Shown here piece after piece: positions 1-6,349 of a stretch of DNA of 7,049 nucleotides. The position numbers were made by a program, and so were the translations under genes. The stretch comes from Acidobacteriota bacterium (GTDB lineage Bacteria; Acidobacteriota; Terriglobia; Terriglobales; Acidobacteriaceae). The notes under the pieces are model-generated. The model had not been told where the DNA came from and did not search any database. It worked only from the letters and a program-made list of their open reading frames with translations. The DNA lies in NCBI GenBank assembly GCA_021781255.1, contig JAJXXG010000510.1, forward strand, positions 1-7,049, given 5' to 3'. Each line of letters begins with the position of its first letter. Positions within the stretch are counted from its first letter, which is position 1.

Positions 1-765
1 GGCAACGGCGGCGGCCTCTACAACCCAACCGCCAACTACTCCTTCAACAAAGCGCCTGACATGATCGCCAAGTTGTCCGTCGAGCCCGGCTGGGGGCACC
101 TCGAACTCTTCGGCATCGGACGCTTCTTCCGCGATCGCATCTATCCCGCCAACGGCACACCGCGCAATGACACCGTTGTGGGCGGCGGCATCGGCGGCGG
201 CTTCCGCGGACCGCTTTTCAACAACAAGGTCACCGTCGGCCTCAAAGGCCTGTATGGCGAGGGCGTCGGCCGTTACGGCTCATCGACCATCGCAGACATC
301 ACGCTGCGCCCGGATGGCTCCATCTCGCCGCTGCACGGCTTCTCCGCTCTCAGCACGGTTGAGTTGAATCCCACCGCGCGCCTCAATCTCTACTTCAACT
401 ACGGCGGCGACTACATCGGCCGCGACTACACAATCAACGGCGCCTCACAGGTCGGCTATGGCACCTACACCGCAGACATGTCCGGCTGCAATGTTGAACC
501 CAATCCCTCCGGCTCGAACGCCGCCGGCTTCAATCCCGCCAACCCCGCACACTGTGCCGCCAACAACAAGGACGTGCAGGAATTCACCGCCGGCGACTGG
601 TACTACTTCTACAAGGGCCCCAAGGGCGGACTCCGCATGGGCCTGCAATACAGCCGCTTCCAGCGCGATCTCTGGTCTGGCAACGGCGGCACAACCAACC
701 CCGGTGGAGGCGCCAAGGGTATCGACAATATGTTCTGGACCTCATTCCGCTACTACCTGCCGTAA
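1..765 (+). CDS. Outer-membrane beta-barrel (porin-like) protein, C-terminal part; 5' end outside window
   Basis: The frame is open from base 1 to the TAA at 763-765, giving 254 visible residues; the ATG at 61 is internal, since the reading frame continues upstream without a stop. The protein has the look of an outer-membrane barrel: alternating aromatic/hydrophobic strands (for example LELFGIGRFFRDR, KVTVGLKGLYG, ARLNLYFNYGGDY, GGLRMGLQYSRFQRDLW) joined by long Gly/Asn/Pro-rich loops, and a final amphipathic strand FWTSFRYYLP at the C terminus. That ending lacks the classical terminal Phe, but aromatic residues fill the strand. One long loop (about residues 158-195 of the visible part) holds the only two cysteines, 22 residues apart, which could form a loop disulfide. 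It resembles acidobacterial porin-like hypothetical proteins. I infer a location in the outer membrane, but cannot name a substrate. It converges with the minus-strand operon and is probably a separate transcription unit. Confidence 0.7.
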   Translation, partial: GNGGGLYNPTANYSFNKAPDMIAKLSVEPGWGHLELFGIGRFFRDRIYPANGTPRNDTVVGGGIGGGFRGPLFNNKVTVGLKGLYGEGVGRYGSSTIADITLRPDGSISPLHGFSALSTVELNPTARLNLYFNYGGDYIGRDYTINGASQVGYGTYTADMSGCNVEPNPSGSNAAGFNPANPAHCAANNKDVQEFTAGDWYYFYKGPKGGLRMGLQYSRFQRDLWSGNGGTTNPGGGAKGIDNMFWTSFRYYLP

Positions 766-767
766 CC

Positions 768-794
768 TCATGCGGCTCTCCTGAAGCCGCATGA
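768..794. repeat. Perfect inverted repeat (10-bp arms, 7-nt loop)
   Basis: TCATGCGGCT (768-777) pairs perfectly with AGCCGCATGA (785-794) around the loop CTCCTGA. It begins 3 bp after the stop codon of the outer-membrane gene. Neither strand has a T-run directly after the stem, so it is not a classic terminator by itself. It may protect the 3' end of the transcript or assist the stronger hairpin just downstream. Confidence 0.6.
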
Positions 795-800
795 TGCATC

Positions 801-833
801 AAGGGCAGCCCGAACCTCGGGCTGCCCTTTCTT
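801..833 (+). terminator. Rho-independent terminator of the outer-membrane protein gene
   Basis: AAGGGCAGCCCG (801-812) pairs with CGGGCTGCCCTT (818-829), a perfect 12-bp GC-rich stem with a 5-nt loop (AACCT), followed on the plus strand by a pyrimidine-rich TCTTCT tail. The stem starts 36 bp after the TAA of the upstream gene. Read on the minus strand, the stem is followed by GATGCATC, which is not U-rich, so termination of the converging operon here is possible but less well supported. Confidence 0.8.
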
Positions 834-864
834 CTGCCATCAAACCATCCCCACAGTCTCGCAA

Positions 865-2835
865 TCACTGCCCGCGTAGTTCGCCCGTAGGCAAAAAAGC
901 AACGCCAGCAACCGTGTCACCTGACGCCAGCACGTCCCGCAGCCGCTCCGGATTCATCCCACTGCGCGTGGCTGCCGCTTCCACCAGGCTCAACGCCGCC
1001 GCCGGACTCGTCCCCGCTGGCATCCTGAAGATCCACGGCACATTCACTGCCGTCAGCGATTTGTCGTCGCTCAAAGCAATCACCGGCACAAACGCCTTCA
1101 GCGATAATTGCTCAGACAAGTGCGCAGCATTGCGATCCAGCGCAACAATCGCCAGCGCATGCTCGTCCCACAGCGCATGCACCAGTTGCGTTGAAGCCGC
1201 GCCCCAATTCTGGTCGCTCGCCACCGGCACAAGCTCAACAGCGCGGCCCTTCAACTGCGCAGTCGCCAGCGCCTTCCGCACCTCAGCCGACTGCGCAATC
1301 TTCTCCGCCTGTGGACCAAACAGAACCACGCGCACCGGCCCGGCGGGCACATCCGGGCGCTGCGGGCCAACATAGCTCACGCCGTCCTCGCCCACGCGCG
1401 CGTACGGCTTAGATTCCGCTGCAGGCGCGGCTGCGGTCTGCGGCGTCGCTGCGGGCTGCGTCTTTTCCATCGTTGCAGGCCGATACGTAATCGCGCCATT
1501 GCGCACCGTGCCCAGGTACATCGGCGCCACATTCTTCTGGTTCGGATCGAAGACCATGTGCCCCGTCACGCCGTCGTATTCCTCAATATCGGCCAGCGCA
1601 TCATGAATCCGCACGCGGCTCAGCCCCGCCCTGCAGATCGAGTCCAGCAGTTCATTCATCGCGTCATACGACAGCGAGGCAAACTGCTCCGGCGGCTCAT
1701 GGAAACGCGCCTCAAACCGATGATTGAAATCAACCCAGCGCGCATCCTTGCGCGTTGGATCATACGGAAACACCGCTTCAAATCCCTCCGCTGCGGGACC
1801 GGCGGCGGCCAGCAGGTCCGGGCCCAGCGTGCGATAGGAGCCAAATACGCTCTGCTTCATGCCCAGAGCCTTCATCTGCTTCAAAATATCTGCCGCCGGA
1901 ATCTCATCCGTCCACAGCACAATCGCATCCGCTCGCGACGCCTGGATAATCCGCAGCAGCTTCGTGAAGTCCGTGTCGCCCGGCATGAATTTCTGCTCGA
2001 TCACCACAGGATGCCCCAGCCGCCGCGCCGCATCGCGAAACTTCAGCACGCCAAAGCGCCCGTAGCGATTGTTTACCCTCAACAGCGCCACGCGCTTCAA
2101 CCCAAGCTCCGTGAAGATGCGCCGCGCCAGCGTCAGGCATTGCACCCGGTCATCCTGAATATCGGTGAAGTACCAAGGAATATACGTCTCGGGAATCGTT
2201 GGATCAGTCGATGCAGAATTGACAATCGGAATCTCGGCCTTCAGCGCCACGCGCAAAATAATGTGCGTCGACTCGGAATTGATCGAACCAAAAATCGCCC
2301 AGTCCTGATCGTCGTAAATCATCTTCACCGCAACATCTGAAGACGAGCCCCAGATGTCCGGATCGGTAGGCCGTTCCGGGCCATACGCAGCCTTGGCCTG
2401 CCAGTTGTCATAGTCGTTGTGCAGCATCAGCTTGAAGGGCTTGCCGCCGTAGCCGCCGCGCGCATTGGCCTCTTCCACCGCCAGTTGCGCGCCGTGCAGC
2501 ATGCGCATTCCAAACGTCTCATCCGGACTGTGCTCAAGCGGGCCATAGAAGCCGATCCGCACTTCCTTCAGATTCTTCGGATCAGGCTCATCCCGTCCGG
2601 GACCGGGGAAAATGTTGGGGCTCGTGTAGTTCAGATAGTACGGCTTCGAGAACTTCACGTACGGGCTCATGTCGTCCGGTTCGCCCGCGTACGGCTCAAC
2701 CACACGATCCTTCGGCGGACCCGGCGGATGCGCGCCGCAGGCGCACATGCTCTTGCTCGCACTTTGCCCCGCCGCGCCCACGGTCGCTCCCGCGACCCAC
2801 AGGACCGCTGCAACCCACAACAATTCCCTGCGCAT
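865..2835 (-). CDS. Exported ABC-type substrate-binding protein (branched-chain amino-acid/Peripla_BP_6 type) with a partial second binding-protein domain
   Basis: This 656-aa protein opens with a signal peptide (MRRELLWVAAVLWVAGATVG, cleavage near residue 23). A Pro/Tyr-rich segment runs to about residue 90, then comes a LivJ-like binding protein. Lobe 1 is about residues 92-230 (VRIGFYGPLEHSPDE; LAVEEANARGGYGGKPFKL; IVNSASTDPTI). Lobe 2 is about 231-455 (VALLRVNNRYGRFG; DTDFTKLLRIIQASRADAIV; the closing YDGVTGHMVFDPNQ). An Ala/Pro-rich linker (456-500) leads to a second, shorter domain (501-651) that repeats the lobe 1 pattern and the closing segment but lacks most of lobe 2. Family members are usually about 370-400 aa. 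The ATG at 2835 has AAGGAG (2844-2849) 8 nt upstream, inside the end of the RidA-like gene, 5 bp away. Ligand unknown. No permease or ATPase gene is visible, so it may serve a sensory or periplasmic redox role rather than transport (inference). Confidence 0.87.
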   Translation of the reverse strand: MRRELLWVAAVLWVAGATVGAAGQSASKSMCACGAHPPGPPKDRVVEPYAGEPDDMSPYVKFSKPYYLNYTSPNIFPGPGRDEPDPKNLKEVRIGFYGPLEHSPDETFGMRMLHGAQLAVEEANARGGYGGKPFKLMLHNDYDNWQAKAAYGPERPTDPDIWGSSSDVAVKMIYDDQDWAIFGSINSESTHIILRVALKAEIPIVNSASTDPTIPETYIPWYFTDIQDDRVQCLTLARRIFTELGLKRVALLRVNNRYGRFGVLKFRDAARRLGHPVVIEQKFMPGDTDFTKLLRIIQASRADAIVLWTDEIPAADILKQMKALGMKQSVFGSYRTLGPDLLAAAGPAAEGFEAVFPYDPTRKDARWVDFNHRFEARFHEPPEQFASLSYDAMNELLDSICRAGLSRVRIHDALADIEEYDGVTGHMVFDPNQKNVAPMYLGTVRNGAITYRPATMEKTQPAATPQTAAAPAAESKPYARVGEDGVSYVGPQRPDVPAGPVRVVLFGPQAEKIAQSAEVRKALATAQLKGRAVELVPVASDQNWGAASTQLVHALWDEHALAIVALDRNAAHLSEQLSLKAFVPVIALSDDKSLTAVNVPWIFRMPAGTSPAAALSLVEAAATRSGMNPERLRDVLASGDTVAGVAFLPTGELRGQ

Positions 2836-2840
2836 AGCCG

Positions 2841-3344
2841 CTACTCCTTGCCGCTTGCTGCTTCCTTGTCCGTGCGGAACATGGCAATCGCCTCAATCTC
2901 CACCAGCAGCTCAGGCCGGCACAGCTTTGCCTGGATGCCCGTGGAAGCAGGCAGCGGATCAAGCCCCTGCTCCTTGAAGAACGCAGTGCGCTCTTCGTTA
3001 AAGGCGTCATAGTCGCGGTCGATATCGCGCAGGTAGCAGCTGGTGCGCACGATGTCGTGCCACGTGCAGCCCTCGCTCTCCAGCAGCGCGGTGATGTTGG
3101 TCAGCGTGCGCCGCATCTGCGCGCGGAAGTCGCCGATATGCACGCTCACGCCGTTCTCGTCGATCGAGGCCGTGCCCGAAATCAGCAGAATCGTCAGTCC
3201 ATTCAAGTCGATCCGCATGCCGCGCGAAAACGAGCTTGGCTTGGCGTAGCAATACGCCTCGTTCAGCACGCCGTGGTTGGTCATGGCGCGCTTTTTGATG
3301 GGCGCATGCGCGATGGTTTCCAGAATTTCAGCAATTGCATTCAT
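2841..3344 (-). CDS. RidA/YjgF/YER057c/UK114-fold protein lacking the canonical catalytic Arg
   Basis: This 167-aa protein is longer than classical RidA (about 130 aa), with a roughly 40-residue N-terminal extension. The fold is clear: LLISGTASIDENG (53-65), the helix QMRRTLTNITALLESEGC (76-93), WHDIVRTSCYLRDIDRDYDAF (95-115) and the closing CRPELLVEIEAIA (142-154). Canonical RidA enzymes deaminate reactive enamines/imines using an Arg in a P-A-R-S motif. Aligned by equal spacing from EIEAIA, this protein has Ser134 (P-A-S-T), so canonical deaminase activity is doubtful. The SGTASI and CR..LLVEIE motifs also recall the RidA-like fold of chorismatases such as FkbO/Hyg5, from memory. There is no signal peptide, so it should be cytoplasmic, unlike the other proteins of the operon. 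The stop lies 5 bp before the binding-protein gene; the start lies 18 bp after the propeller gene. Confidence 0.87.
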   Translation of the reverse strand: MNAIAEILETIAHAPIKKRAMTNHGVLNEAYCYAKPSSFSRGMRIDLNGLTILLISGTASIDENGVSVHIGDFRAQMRRTLTNITALLESEGCTWHDIVRTSCYLRDIDRDYDAFNEERTAFFKEQGLDPLPASTGIQAKLCRPELLVEIEAIAMFRTDKEAASGKE

Positions 3345-3352
3345 GATGATGG

Positions 3353-3358
3353 CTCCTT
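3353..3358 (-). promoter_or_regulatory. Ribosome binding site fixing the start of the RidA-like gene
   Basis: AAGGAG on the minus strand lies 8 nt before the ATG at 3344. This favours the 167-aa form with its N-terminal extension over later Met codons (Met21, Met43). The binding-protein gene has the same AAGGAG and the same 8-nt spacing. Confidence 0.7.
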
Positions 3359-3362
3359 GTTC

Positions 3363-4445
3363 CTAGCGTTGAAGTATCCCGTGACTTAAACCCTTTGATG
3401 TGGCGACCCAGATGTCTCCGCCCTGAAAATCAATGTTGTTGACGTAGTTGTGCGCCGGAGCTGTCGTCACCGCAACCCGCGTCACATTGCCCTGCGCATC
3501 GCGCACCAGCATCTCCGGCTTGCCCGTCGTGAGCGACGGGCGATAGACCGCCCAGTTCAGGCCGTCGTAGTAAGCCAGCCCACGGTCCGTGCAGAACCAC
3601 GCATGGTTGGCGTCCACGCCCTTCACGTTGTTGGTGAAGTTCGAAGGCAGCCCGCTGTCCTTCGTCAGAAAGTTATGCCAGTAGCGGCCATCGTAGCGGC
3701 TGTCGCCAAAATACGTTGACACCCAGAGAACGTTGTCCACATAACTCACCGACGAAGTAATCTCGTGAATCAGCCCCTGGTCTTTGAAGAGCACCATCTC
3801 GGTTTCACCATCGGGATCTTCATACTTGTCCCAGACCTTCGTCTTCTGGTCATACTCCAGCACCCCGCTGCCCCACACCGCGTAGTACACCTTCGTCGGC
3901 GTCGCAGTCACGCCATACGCCCATATCTCCACCATCGGAGTGTCGCGCTCGTTGTAGAGCGCCCACTGGCCGGTACGCAGATTCAGCCTGCACCCGCCCG
4001 CGGCTGTCGCCACCCACACATCTTCTCCGTCAATCGATACGCCATAGACCACGTTGTTGCTCAGGCCCGAGTTCAACTGCGTAAAGCTGTCAATGCGCCC
4101 GCCTGAAATGCGGCTCAGGCCGCCCATCGTTCCCGCCCACACATCGCCCGTGCGCTTGTCCAGCGCCAGCGAAAGCACCGCCCGATGCGCCAGCCCATCC
4201 TTCGTGTTGAACGTCTTCCAGTGATGATTCTCGTAGAGCCCAAGCCCGTCATCCGTTCCTGCCCAGATGCGGTCTCCATCGATCAGCACGGTGTACACAT
4301 GGTCATTCGGCAGGCCATTTGCCGTCGTAAAGTTTTCAAAGCGGTAATGCGGCATTGCCGGCGGCGCGGCAAACGCCGGCGCGCTCAACCCCAGCAATGC
4401 AGCAGCGAGAAACATCGCGGACTTTTTCCATGCGTACTTCATCAT
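3363..4445 (-). CDS. Exported seven-bladed beta-propeller protein (two-component-regulator-propeller type), no kinase domain
   Basis: This 360-aa protein starts with a signal peptide (positively charged KYAWKKSA, hydrophobic MFLAAALLGL, cleavage after AFA near residue 26). The rest is made of Reg_prop-like repeats. Seven W/T-G motifs can be counted: WAGTDDGLGLY (61), VWAGTMGGLSRI (102), VWVATAAGGCRLN (143), VYYAVWGSGVLEY (186), LWVSTYFGDSRYD (240), AWFCTDRGLAYYD (282) and IWVATSKGLSHG (345). Linkers such as NGLPNDHVYTV, DGLAHRAVLSL and SGLPSNFTNNV are typical of the family. The N-terminal HYRFENF strand probably closes the ring with the last blade. In hybrid histidine kinases such propellers form the periplasmic sensor; here there is no transmembrane helix, Y_Y_Y domain or kinase, so the protein should be soluble in the periplasm or secreted. 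It overlaps the upstream cytochrome gene by ATGA at 4442-4445. The second ATG (4442) is also a possible start. Confidence 0.85.
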   Translation of the reverse strand: MMKYAWKKSAMFLAAALLGLSAPAFAAPPAMPHYRFENFTTANGLPNDHVYTVLIDGDRIWAGTDDGLGLYENHHWKTFNTKDGLAHRAVLSLALDKRTGDVWAGTMGGLSRISGGRIDSFTQLNSGLSNNVVYGVSIDGEDVWVATAAGGCRLNLRTGQWALYNERDTPMVEIWAYGVTATPTKVYYAVWGSGVLEYDQKTKVWDKYEDPDGETEMVLFKDQGLIHEITSSVSYVDNVLWVSTYFGDSRYDGRYWHNFLTKDSGLPSNFTNNVKGVDANHAWFCTDRGLAYYDGLNWAVYRPSLTTGKPEMLVRDAQGNVTRVAVTTAPAHNYVNNIDFQGGDIWVATSKGLSHGILQR

Positions 4446-6349
4446 CGCGTCCTCAGGTACTCGATCAGGTCGTTCAGTTCATCCTTGGTCAGATCATTCG
4501 TACGGCCGTGTTTGTCCGCGGGGTTGTAGATCGTCCATATCTCCTCCAGCGTCGTCGCGGAGCCATCATGCAGATACGGCGCCGTCAGCGCAATGTTGCG
4601 CAACTGCGGCGTATCCATCACGGCATAATCGTCCGTCGCCTTCTTCGTCCCCACATCAAACGATTTCTGGTTCGTGCCCTTCGGCCCACTATGGCAGTAG
4701 CTGCAGCGGTTCGTCAGCGGAATCGGTGCGCCGAACTTGTCGACCTTGCGGTCGAAGATCTCCCTGCCGCGCTCCTGCGCCGCCGTCAATTCATAGCCCG
4801 GCAGCTTCCAGCGATTCGGCCGCGGCTTCAGGCTGCGCATATACGTAACCAGATCGGTCAGCGTCAGGTCGTCATAGTTCTCCGAGCGCCAGAAATACAG
4901 CTCCGTGCGCGGTCCGCACTCGGTCGGCAGGTTTGGATTGCCGCCATTCCACTTGTAAGGGTCCGTGTCCTTCAGGTCTTCAATCAGCCTGTTGTCCACG
5001 ATGTCGCGGCCAAATCCATCCGGCTCCAGGTCCCACTCCAGGCCGTCAAACGTGGAATCGATATGGCAGTTCGCGCAGCCAATCTGCCCTTGAAAGGAAT
5101 AGCGCGCCGTATAGAATGTCTGCTCGCCGTAGCGCAGCACCGACAGCCGCTTCGGTCCCGCAATCTCAATCGTTGAAGCCACGCGATTCGTCCGCGTATC
5201 AATCACGCTGATCGTGTCGGATAGCCGGTTCGCCACCAGCAGCCTGCGCCCGTCGTGCGTGAAGGCCATGCCCCGCGGATCGCGCCCCACCGCAACGCGC
5301 GCCACAACATAATTCGCGCTCGCTGAGAGATCCTGCACAAACGGCGCGCGGCGCATGCGAATGTAACTGAGCAGGCGCGGCACATCGATCACCGTCACAA
5401 TCTCAGATCCGCTGCTGGTCACATACATGCGCGACTTGTCCGGCGAAATCGCCACGCCGAAGGGCCGCGCCACGTAGCGCTCCAGCTCATCCAGCGGAAC
5501 TTCAACCGTCTTGTTGCCGACGTCCGCGCCAAACAGCGTGAGCGTATCTTCAAACGCTCCGCCGTGCTCCAGATGCGCCAGGGGCACAAGATTCTTCGGA
5601 TGCAAGTCCGCCGCCGCTCCCAGCCTGCCATCCGCGGAAATGGCCACATGAAACACACCGGCGATGCCGTGCTGCGGAATGCGTTCCACCACCACCGCCC
5701 GCGCCGTGTCGATCACCGTCATCTCCGACTCCGGAACTGCGCGATGCTCCGCTAGATTCGGATACACATGCGTTACATAAAGCCGGCTGCCATCGGGCGA
5801 AGGCGTCATGTAGCTCGCGCCGCGCCCAGCCGCCAGTCGCTTCTCTTCCGCGCCCGTCTGCGCATTCAGCACCGCCACGTCGTTTGAAATGCGGTTGGCC
5901 ACGAACAGATGCTTGCCCGTGCGATCTTCAATCACGCTCGAAGGCTCCGCGCCCACTGCCCATGTGGCCGTCACTTCCAGCGTGCCCGTATCGATAACCG
6001 ACAGCGTGTCATCCCATGAATTCGTGACAAACAAGCGCTTCCCATCAGGCGAGAGCGAAATGCCGCGCGGCACATGCCCCACCGCAATACTCTTCATTGC
6101 CTCGTATGTGGATGCGTTCAGAACACGCACCTCGTCGCTCCCGTTGCAGAGCACGTACAGCCGCGCGCCATCGGGCGAGAACAGCACCTCCAGCGGAGAT
6201 GGATACGTCAACAGGTCGCCTGTCCTGCCCGTAACAACCGCGTTGGCAGCCCTGCCATTCCACAGCGCAACCGCGAACAGCACGGCAGCAGTGGCCGCCA
6301 GCCCCGTCACCAGGCCAGCGCGCAACCTGCTCCGCAAAGCGTGGCTCAT
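4442..6349 (-). CDS. Exported YVTN beta-propeller fused to a two-haem MauG/cytochrome c peroxidase-like domain
   Basis: This 635-aa protein begins with an N-terminal signal/anchor (RSRLRAGLVTGLAATAAVLF; possible cleavage after ANA, residue 37). Residues about 46-400 form a YVTN/YncE-like propeller with repeated 'SPDGKRLFVTN...DTLSVIDT' units (57-65, 99-120, 145-162, 184-213, 301-322, 364-384). Residues 410-635 form a cytochrome domain with haem motifs CANCH (425-429, bases 5063-5077) and CSYCH (549-553, bases 4691-4705). The peroxidase/MauG signature DTPQLRNIALTAPYLHDGS follows at 579-597. Both haems should be attached in the periplasm. The likely role is electron transfer or oxidation of an unknown partner or small molecule, with the propeller as docking surface. 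The start overlaps the upstream gene by ATGA (6346-6349) and has GGAGGAG (6355-6361) 5 nt upstream. Confidence 0.9.
   Translation of the reverse strand: MSHALRSRLRAGLVTGLAATAAVLFAVALWNGRAANAVVTGRTGDLLTYPSPLEVLFSPDGARLYVLCNGSDEVRVLNASTYEAMKSIAVGHVPRGISLSPDGKRLFVTNSWDDTLSVIDTGTLEVTATWAVGAEPSSVIEDRTGKHLFVANRISNDVAVLNAQTGAEEKRLAAGRGASYMTPSPDGSRLYVTHVYPNLAEHRAVPESEMTVIDTARAVVVERIPQHGIAGVFHVAISADGRLGAAADLHPKNLVPLAHLEHGGAFEDTLTLFGADVGNKTVEVPLDELERYVARPFGVAISPDKSRMYVTSSGSEIVTVIDVPRLLSYIRMRRAPFVQDLSASANYVVARVAVGRDPRGMAFTHDGRRLLVANRLSDTISVIDTRTNRVASTIEIAGPKRLSVLRYGEQTFYTARYSFQGQIGCANCHIDSTFDGLEWDLEPDGFGRDIVDNRLIEDLKDTDPYKWNGGNPNLPTECGPRTELYFWRSENYDDLTLTDLVTYMRSLKPRPNRWKLPGYELTAAQERGREIFDRKVDKFGAPIPLTNRCSYCHSGPKGTNQKSFDVGTKKATDDYAVMDTPQLRNIALTAPYLHDGSATTLEEIWTIYNPADKHGRTNDLTKDELNDLIEYLRTR
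4450..4454 (-). promoter_or_regulatory. Ribosome binding site of the seven-bladed propeller gene; start ambiguous
   Basis: GAGGA on the minus strand, within the last codons of the cytochrome gene, stands 4 nt before the ATG at 4445 and 7 nt before the ATG directly after it at 4442. The second spacing is more usual, so the protein may start one residue later (359 aa). The signal peptide is unaffected. Confidence 0.5.

Noticed and set aside
61..63. ATG as the start of the barrel gene
   Set aside because: The frame continues to base 1 with barrel-like sequence (GNGGGLYNPTANYSFNKAPD), and no signal peptide follows the ATG.
1558..2340. 260-codon plus-strand open frame
   Set aside because: Antisense to the conserved part of the binding protein; the Arg/His-rich composition shows no fold.
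2721..2835. Lipoprotein signal in the binding protein
   Set aside because: The residues before Cys31 are KSM, which do not fit the L-[AS]-[GA]-C lipobox; an ordinary signal peptidase I site near residue 23 fits better.
3363..4445. Truncated hybrid histidine kinase (pseudogene)
   Set aside because: The propeller has all seven blades, a signal peptide and tight operon junctions; no kinase remnants occur downstream, where the RidA-like gene begins 18 bp later.
4355..5176. 273-codon plus-strand open frame
   Set aside because: It lies wholly antisense to the propeller and cytochrome genes, its Arg/Gln/Ala-rich product has no recognisable domain, and the opposite strand encodes clear haem motifs. 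It is a shadow typical of high-GC DNA.
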